This document shows positions 55,441-60,196 of a stretch of DNA of 60,196 bases, piece after piece (position 1 is the first letter of the stretch; each line of letters begins with the position of its first letter). Under the pieces are notes generated by a model. That model had not been told where the DNA came from, made no database searches, and worked only from the letters and a program-made list of their open reading frames with translations. The stretch comes from a bacterium. GTDB lineage: Bacteria > Cyanobacteriota > Vampirovibrionia > Gastranaerophilales > Gastranaerophilaceae. The stretch spans positions 1-60,196 of the forward strand of contig JAFXXK010000001.1 of the NCBI GenBank assembly GCA_017542305.1, written 5' to 3'. A program made the translations under genes and the position numbers.

Positions 55441-57243
55441 ATGGCGGAAAGGACAATTATGGGTTTAGCAGCATCACAGGCAAAATTATTAAGTTTGACA
55501 TGCAGAATCTCGGATAACGAGTTGAGAGCACAGTCGCTTACTGCTGCCAAAATGGCGCTTGCAAGCCAAACGTCCGAAGCCAGCCGACAATATATTAACG
55601 CTCTTGGAACAAATGAATTTATATACAGAAATTATGATGATGCAGGCAATAAGGTTTATACAGCCCTTACAGGTGCCCAACTTTCCACTTATGCCCCGTT
55701 AAAGAACCAATATGCCCTGATTAATACTGATGGACAGGTGTTGGTATCGGAACTCGATGCTGCAAATTACGAGGATAGCTCCGATATTAACGAATTTCTC
55801 GCAAAATACGGAGTAGATCCGATAGATACCGGAGAAACCCGTACGATAAAGAATCCTGAATATGTTGAAGCTTATGAAGAATGGGAAAAAGAATATCAGG
55901 ACTGGTTAAGCAGAAAACCTGATGAAAAAATCAGAGAACTGATTACTCCTGCTTGGGATGAAGAAGTTACAGATGATGATAATGAATTGTACCAGAAGTT
56001 TTTATCGGCATCATATTCTTGTCGTTCAACTGCTTTATCCGGCTCCGGAGGTTCCGGTTGTTATTTACATGTACTTGCTCATTTGTTGGATTTGGAAACT
56101 GATGACAATGGGAATCCCTCAGGTACATATCCGAAAAGTTATGAAACTTCCGTTAGCGGAATAACAGTATCTTTTGGCTTAGCTGCTATTGACGGCAGTG
56201 CGATTTATGGTAATATAGACAGTAATGGGGTTCACTACAAAACATTTGATATGGCAGAAGTTTCGGATGCCGTATGTAACGGATATAAAGGTGAAACTTT
56301 AACGGCAACTGAAGATTCCCAATTTGTTTCACGCTTTGATTTAACCGATGCAGATAAAAATGCTGATATGTCACAACAAGAGAATATTAATAAAAGGCTT
56401 TTAAGCAACTATACTATTGATGGAAGCGGAAATATTGTTTTAAAAACTTTAAAACAAAAATGTATTGATATGATGTACTTAATTCAGAGATATGGCAGTC
56501 TTGGTATTGAATATGATCCTGACATGTTAGATTTGTTAAAATCATTTGAAGAAGATATGAGCTTAGCTTTTAAAAAGACTGTTCATCACCCTGACGAATG
56601 GGATGTAAGAGATAATCCGGAATATGAAGAATGGCTCGAAGAAGAACCTGATCCTATATCAATTCCGGCAACAATAGACGAAAGAATATATGAATATTCC
56701 GATAAAGATAAAGCACAATGGTATGTAAACTTGTGGCACAGAATGAATGGTCCGTCAGACCAAAAAGACGGTGAAGAAACGATAACCACAAGCCATACAG
56801 ATACGGAAGTATCATCAAACGGTGTAACAAGAACCACTACAACTGAAAAAACGACCCGTAACCGTTGGGATATTCTTGAAGACGGCTTGATGAACAGTCA
56901 GGATTGGCTGAAATATGCGTTAGAAACAGGTACCGTAACCTTAGAAAGAGTAAACTTCTCAAATCCGACCGAAGAAGGCAGCGGACTAAAAGATGCAACC
57001 TGGACATCCATACAGTACAACAATGCGCTTGATATATCCGAGCAAATAAATGAAACTGCAATAGCAAGAGCTGAAGCAGAATATCAGCAAAAGACAAGAG
57101 AAATCGAAAACAAAGATAAACAAATTGACAGTATGATAAAATTGCTTGACAGTGAACACAGTGCATTGCAGACCGAATACGAATCTGTTAAAACCGTCAT
57201 TTCAAAGAATACCGAAAGAACTCTGAAGATTTATTCTGCATAA
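55441..57243 (+). CDS. Large hypothetical protein of a lineage-specific family (GLAASQAK N-terminus)
   Basis: 600 aa from 55441, or 594 aa from the ATG at 55459, which has the RBS GGAAAGGA and gives MGLAASQAKLLSLTCRISDN. That start, then ELRAQSLTAAKMALASQTSE, matches a pattern I have seen in proteins of this lineage and other bacteria (M-G-x-AASQA-x-x-L-x-L-x-x-R). The N-terminal helical pair may be a sorting or oligomerisation unit. The middle is acidic and Tyr/Glu-rich (EEWEKEYQDWLSRKPDEKIR). The C-terminus is a coiled coil ending KNTERTLKIYSA, related to the partial gene at 2-121. Function unknown. Confidence 0.65.
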   Translation: MAERTIMGLAASQAKLLSLTCRISDNELRAQSLTAAKMALASQTSEASRQYINALGTNEFIYRNYDDAGNKVYTALTGAQLSTYAPLKNQYALINTDGQVLVSELDAANYEDSSDINEFLAKYGVDPIDTGETRTIKNPEYVEAYEEWEKEYQDWLSRKPDEKIRELITPAWDEEVTDDDNELYQKFLSASYSCRSTALSGSGGSGCYLHVLAHLLDLETDDNGNPSGTYPKSYETSVSGITVSFGLAAIDGSAIYGNIDSNGVHYKTFDMAEVSDAVCNGYKGETLTATEDSQFVSRFDLTDADKNADMSQQENINKRLLSNYTIDGSGNIVLKTLKQKCIDMMYLIQRYGSLGIEYDPDMLDLLKSFEEDMSLAFKKTVHHPDEWDVRDNPEYEEWLEEEPDPISIPATIDERIYEYSDKDKAQWYVNLWHRMNGPSDQKDGEETITTSHTDTEVSSNGVTRTTTTEKTTRNRWDILEDGLMNSQDWLKYALETGTVTLERVNFSNPTEEGSGLKDATWTSIQYNNALDISEQINETAIARAEAEYQQKTREIENKDKQIDSMIKLLDSEHSALQTEYESVKTVISKNTERTLKIYSA

Positions 57244-57309
57244 TATATTTCCCATAGCCGTTCACCAACATTTTGTATTTGTGTTAGAATACTGATTAAA
57301 GAGGTTCTA

Positions 57310-58209
57310 ATGAGTGGTATAACGGAGCAGGCAGCATCGGTATATTTGGGTAAAAAAGTTGACGGAAGTAAGCAATATGACCCGTCATTGTTGGTATCTG
57401 TTCCTCGTATTGAAAATCGCTCACAGTACGGTATAGATAATGCTAATTTGCCGTTTATGGGGTGGGATGTTTGGCATGCGTATGAGTTCTCCTGTATGAC
57501 CAAAAACGGATTACCTTATACAAGAGTTATAAAGCTGCGATATGCCTGTGATAGCGAGTTTATTGTGGAATCAAAGTCGCTCAAACTATATTTTAATTCA
57601 TTTAACATGTCCCGATTCGGAAATAGTGTTTCGGAAAGTATTGATATTTGCAAAAAACTTATTCAAAAAGATTTAAGCGAGAAATTAAAGACAAATGTTG
57701 AAATCCATTTTCTGGACAATACATCGGAAAGAGTCGGAATTTTTTCAAAATTTCAAAACATAATGAATTATGTCAGCGAAGAAGAAATTATGGCAAAGAA
57801 CTTTAAAGAAGCGCCTGAGTTGCTCGAAACAGAAAATTCAGATAATGAAAAAGAATATTTTCTGACTTTTGATTCCTTACGCTCAAATTGTAGGGTTACT
57901 CATCAGCCTGATTTTGGGGATGTGTTTATTTACTACAACTCAAAAAAACATATAAAAGAAAGCAGTCTTGTGAAATATCTGATTTCTTTCAGGTCGGAAA
58001 ATCATTTCCATGAAGAATGCTGCGAAATGATTTTTAAGCGCTTAGCCGATATATTAAATACGGATGATAAATTGTTCGTATGTGCATTATATACCCGCAG
58101 GGGCGGTATTGATATTTGTCCTGTTCGCCGGAGTAAAAGTCTTGAGTTTTCCGAAGCGGATTATCTTACCGATATTACAAAATTTGCAAGGTTTGGAGTT
58201 AAGCAGTAA
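57310..58209 (+). CDS. queF: NADPH-dependent 7-cyano-7-deazaguanine reductase, long (YqcD) type
   Basis: 299 aa. The N-terminal T-fold half contains YDPSLLVSVPR, NLPFMGWDVWHAYEFS and the substrate-binding VESKSLKLYFNSFN. The C-terminal half has the catalytic LRSNCRVTHQPDFGD with Cys194 (thioimide) and Asp201, SFRSENHFHEECCEMIF and YTRRGGIDICPVRR. It follows the two-domain E. coli enzyme rather than the short Bacillus form. It reduces preQ0 to preQ1, which TGT (43929-45101) inserts into tRNA. It overlaps yraN by one base. Confidence 0.96.
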   Translation: MSGITEQAASVYLGKKVDGSKQYDPSLLVSVPRIENRSQYGIDNANLPFMGWDVWHAYEFSCMTKNGLPYTRVIKLRYACDSEFIVESKSLKLYFNSFNMSRFGNSVSESIDICKKLIQKDLSEKLKTNVEIHFLDNTSERVGIFSKFQNIMNYVSEEEIMAKNFKEAPELLETENSDNEKEYFLTFDSLRSNCRVTHQPDFGDVFIYYNSKKHIKESSLVKYLISFRSENHFHEECCEMIFKRLADILNTDDKLFVCALYTRRGGIDICPVRRSKSLEFSEADYLTDITKFARFGVKQ

Positions 58210-58559
58210 TGGATAAGAAAACACTCGGAAATGCAGGAGAAGATTTGGCATGCCGTTATCTTGAGAAAAACGGTTATAAGATACTTGAACGTAATGTAAG
58301 GTATTCAAGGTTTTGTGAGTTGGATATTGTTGCGCAGCTGAAAGATACTACTGTTTTTGTTGAAGTTAAGACCAGAAGCACCGATGTTTGCGGAACTCCG
58401 ATTGAAGCCGTAACAAAATCAAAATATGAAAATATTAAAAAAGGGGTTTATTTTTACCTCGAAAATCATAAGGTTAAAAAATACAGGATAGACGTAATAG
58501 GTATAACGTTGAAACCCGAAATGAAGATAGAACATTTCAGAAATATTTCGATGCAGTAA
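58209..58559 (+). CDS. yraN: UPF0102 (YraN-family) endonuclease-like protein
   Basis: 116 aa. Contains GNAGEDLACRYLEKNGYKIL, CELDIVAQLKDTTVFVEVKT and the D-x(n)-E-x-K endonuclease core ELDIVA...FVEVKTR, as in the restriction-endonuclease-like fold of YraN. Precise role unknown. Translationally coupled to queF. Confidence 0.88.
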   Translation: MDKKTLGNAGEDLACRYLEKNGYKILERNVRYSRFCELDIVAQLKDTTVFVEVKTRSTDVCGTPIEAVTKSKYENIKKGVYFYLENHKVKKYRIDVIGITLKPEMKIEHFRNISMQ

Positions 58560-58577
58560 TATATAAATATTTCAGTC

Positions 58578-58605
58578 TTGACAAATCCTCAAAATATGAC
58601 ATAAT
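58578..58605 (+). promoter_or_regulatory. Promoter of the phase-variable prepilin-like gene
   Basis: Consensus -35 TTGACA (58578-58583), 16-bp spacer, -10 CATAAT (58600-58605). An AGGAGGG RBS (58617-58623) and ATG (58632) follow. Confidence 0.7.
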
Positions 58606-58631
58606 GTTAATATAATAGGAGGGTGAAAACT

Positions 58632-58673
58632 ATGATTATGATTACATCTAAGACCCATAGGGGGGGGGGGTAG
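58632..58673 (+). other. Short leader ORF with an 11-G tract (58660-58670), out of frame with the prepilin
   Basis: The ATG at 58632 has the best RBS of the region (AGGAGGG, 8-base spacing). It reads 13 codons (MIMITSKTHRGGG) and stops at TAG 58671-58673, directly after eleven consecutive G. If the tract had 12 or 9 G, the same ATG would continue without any stop into the prepilin-like frame. This is the arrangement of a contingency locus controlled by slipped-strand mispairing. Confidence 0.65.
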
Positions 58674-58733
58674 CCTCTCATAGTAAGTGTTTCGAGGGTT
58701 TTGATACTGCTTCTCAGAATGCAATAGAAAGTT

Positions 58734-58891
58734 CTCTCCAAGGGGGAGAACAAGATTTCTTAGTGAGCGATAGCGAACTTAGAAATCTAAGAGGGGGTTC
58801 ATCCCGTAGGGAAAATGAAAGACCAACCCCCACCCGAAAATCTAATTTTCGCAAAGCTCAAATTGATTTTCTACCCTCACCCCTGGGAGAG
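58734..58891. repeat. Interspersed repeat element inside the prepilin leader
   Basis: Outer inverted repeats CTCTCCAAGGGGGAG (58734-58748) and CTCACCCCTGGGAGAG (58876-58891), with an inner pair AGATTTCT/AGAAATCT around 58754-58790 and AAAATCTAATTTT near 58838. It is open in the prepilin frame, so its translation becomes a 40-50 residue Arg/Pro/Ser-rich leader before the pilin signal. Confidence 0.55.
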
Positions 58892-59632
58892 GGCAGAAAG
58901 AAAGTAGCATTTACTCTTGCCGAAGTGTTGATAACTCTCGGTATTATTGGTGTTGTTGCGGCTCTGACCTTGCCGACATTGATTTCTAACTACCAAAAGC
59001 AGGTCTATGTAAACCAGCTGAAAAAATCGGTTTCTTCTCTTAGCCAAGGTTTTACACTTATGATGGGCAAAGATGGTGTTACTGAATTAAAGGATACAGA
59101 AGCGTTCAGTAAAACTCATCCATTTATGACTGTGTGTTCAGCTGGTTTTATTAATAACGATGCTATCTGCAAAAATTTTAGAGAAGCATTATATGAAACT
59201 TTTGCTGGTATAACCATTAATCAGGAAAATATTAAATATAAAGATTTAAATGGTACAGAACATAATTTGACTAACGATAATGTTATAAATTTTCCTGACG
59301 GTTCATATATATTTGGTTTTAGTTTTTACCTTTCACGAAATGGTTTTCAAGGTGGGACAATGAAAGGGTCTATGGGTGAATTTCTTATAGATATTAACGG
59401 TTCTAAAAATCCAAATACGGTGGGTAGAGATATATTTCAACTCAATGTAGGAAATGTCGGCGGGGTGTATCCTTTGGGTTCTCATGCAACTTCTGAATTA
59501 ACTAATGGAAACCCAGACCAATCATATTGGCGAACTGCTACTAATGAATTATATACTTGTAAATCAGATGGTGTCAGTTCAGGCTATGGCTGTGCAGCCA
59601 GAGTGCTAGAAGAGGGCAAAATGGACTACTAG
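58763..59632 (+). CDS. Prepilin-like protein with type IV pilin N-terminal helix, off-frame leader
   Basis: From the GTG at 58763 the frame gives 289 aa, but this start has no RBS. The natural start is probably ATG 58632, one base out of phase through a G tract. The prepilin motif is GRKKVA|FTLAEVLITLG then IIGVVAALTLPTLI: Phe50 would be the methylated first residue, followed by the hydrophobic helix. The residue before it is Ala, not Gly. The mature domain ends with cysteines (ELYTCKSDGVSSGYGCAARV). The leader is long (49 residues from GTG, about 93 from the ATG) and derived from a repeat. Such pseudopilins form surface or secretion filaments. Confidence 0.75.
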   Translation: MSDSELRNLRGGSSRRENERPTPTRKSNFRKAQIDFLPSPLGEGRKKVAFTLAEVLITLGIIGVVAALTLPTLISNYQKQVYVNQLKKSVSSLSQGFTLMMGKDGVTELKDTEAFSKTHPFMTVCSAGFINNDAICKNFREALYETFAGITINQENIKYKDLNGTEHNLTNDNVINFPDGSYIFGFSFYLSRNGFQGGTMKGSMGEFLIDINGSKNPNTVGRDIFQLNVGNVGGVYPLGSHATSELTNGNPDQSYWRTATNELYTCKSDGVSSGYGCAARVLEEGKMDY

Positions 59633-59634
59633 GA

Positions 59635-59839
59635 TTCATGTCATTGCGAGCAAATCAAAGGCTTGATTTGCGTGGCAATCCAGCTTATTAATCATAACAG
59701 TAAAATTTAATGATAAGGTGATTAGTTCAAAAATGAAAAAACAGAACAGATTTTAAATAATGAAACTTTTTCAAAAAGCCGAAGGAACGGCTGGATTGCT
59801 TCGGTCGGCAGGCTTCTGCCTCCCTCGCAATGACATGAA
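59635..59839. mobile_element. MITE-like element, 16-bp terminal inverted repeats
   Basis: TTCATGTCATTGCGAG (59635-59650) and CTCGCAATGACATGAA (59824-59839) are perfect reverse complements; inner GCAATCCAG (59675-59683) and CTGGATTGC (59791-59799) also pair. There is no credible ORF between the arms. Composition and the CGCAATGACAT ends resemble palindromic interspersed repeats known from several bacterial genomes. It begins 3 bp after the prepilin stop codon. Confidence 0.6.
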
Positions 59840-59983
59840 AAACAATTGCCTAAAGGCAATCCGACAGGTCGGGGAAATAATGCAGTATATTCATACTTAT
59901 TGTTTCAATCCTCCAAGATGTCCTGACCGTCGGATTGTTTTTTATGCAAAGAGTGAAGTCGAGAAACAATGACAACCCCATTA

Positions 59984-60012
59984 CGTCATGCTGAACTTGT
60001 TTCAGCATCCAG
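59984..60012. repeat. Short palindromic repeat
   Basis: ATGCTGAA-CTTGT-TTCAGCAT, an 8-bp-arm hairpin within CGTCATGCTGAACTTGTT..., a repeat type I recognise from intergenic regions of other genomes. The sequence between 59840 and 59983 shows no gene; a short forward ORF there is made of repeat sequence. Confidence 0.45.
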
Positions 60013-60031
60013 CCCATGTTAAACTTTAGTT

Positions 60032-60196
60032 ATGGATTATAAATATTATTATGTATATATTATTACTAACTATGGTGAAACTACCTTTTACATTGGGGTT
60101 ACTAATGACCTATGTCGTAGATTATGGGAACATAAAAATAAGATAAATAAAGGTTTTTCCTCAAAATACAATTTAAATAAATTAGTTTATTACGAA
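60032..60196 (+). CDS. GIY-YIG endonuclease-domain protein (5' part, cut by window end)
   Basis: The first 55 residues are visible. The GIY-YIG core reads YYYVYIITNYGETTFYIGVT followed by NDLCRRLWEHKNK and GFSSKYNLNKLVYYE, matching small UPF0213/YhbQ-type single-domain GIY-YIG proteins (YVY-I ... YIGVT-x-L-x-R-R-x-x-EH). These are putative nucleases often found in many related copies per genome. No RBS of note; the end is outside the window. Confidence 0.8.
   Translation, partial: MDYKYYYVYIITNYGETTFYIGVTNDLCRRLWEHKNKINKGFSSKYNLNKLVYYE

Noticed and set aside
59760-59972. 70-aa forward ORF after the MITE-like element
   Set aside because: Made of repeat sequence (inverted-repeat arm and CGCAATGACAT), no homology-like pattern.

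Overview
This window looks like chromosome of an AT-rich, flagellum-less Gram-negative gut bacterium, most likely a non-photosynthetic relative of Cyanobacteria (Melainabacteria/Vampirovibrionia, order Gastranaerophilales). The evidence is the gene order efp-accB-accC and rpoA-rplQ-truA-rplM-rpsI (both seen in cyanobacteria), a Kdo transferase (WaaA) implying LPS and an outer membrane, prepilin-like proteins with a FTLAEVLITLGIIGVVAA signature, and several families I associate with that lineage. The placement is inferred from gene content and was not computed.

Layout. 1-1170: the end of a large repetitive-family protein, a terminator, two 37-bp direct repeats, an unknown 137-aa protein and a probable 6S RNA. 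1186-4600: a CpaE/CpaF-like ATPase pair, a PurN-like formyltransferase with a cysteine-rich tail, and a small XRE regulator flanked by two palindromes. 4763-7125: a polytopic membrane protein and a UbiA-type prenyltransferase resembling decaprenyl-phosphate phosphoribosyltransferase. 7192-8048: rpsG-rpsL (reverse) without fusA/tuf. 8316-9612: remnants of phage head genes, next to a WYL regulator. 10702-13721: a small secreted TRL-like protein and gyrB. 13779-21040: a calpain-like cysteine protease, secreted proteins of unknown role, a glucan-water-dikinase-like protein, waaA and lipA. 21266-27986 (reverse): ogt-ruvA-dnaA, then speB-like-ligA-149 aa-SIMPL. 29369-35082: infA-rpmJ-rpsM-rpsK-rpsD-rpoA-rplQ-truA-rplM-rpsI. 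36485-38413: a very AT-rich reverse-strand island of unknown, partly frameshifted genes. 38684-45724: efp-accB-accC, two transporters, ndk, tgt-tmk. 45791-49170: a SEC-C protein, a beta-barrel-like protein and an unusual DnaJ. 49255-52007: gcvT-gcvH-gcvPA (no gcvPB). 52375-55336: rsmH-ftsL-like and a dicarboxylate/amino-acid symporter. 55441-58559: a 594-600 aa family protein, queF and yraN. 58560-60196: a prepilin-like gene preceded by an 11-G tract, MITE-like repeats and the start of a GIY-YIG protein.

How the parts connect. lipA and gcvH/gcvT/gcvPA belong to lipoate-dependent glycine cleavage. queF and tgt both serve queuosine tRNA modification. accB/accC supply malonyl-CoA for lipid synthesis, and waaA completes the LPS core. 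dnaA, gyrB, ligA and ruvA are replication and repair genes scattered over 16 kb without dnaN/recF. The two most striking non-gene signals are (i) a family of stem-forming elements that begin at the base immediately after the stop codons of rpsM, rpsK, rpsD and rpoA, and (ii) a poly-G tract between a strong promoter/RBS/ATG and an out-of-frame prepilin gene, which looks like a phase-variation switch.
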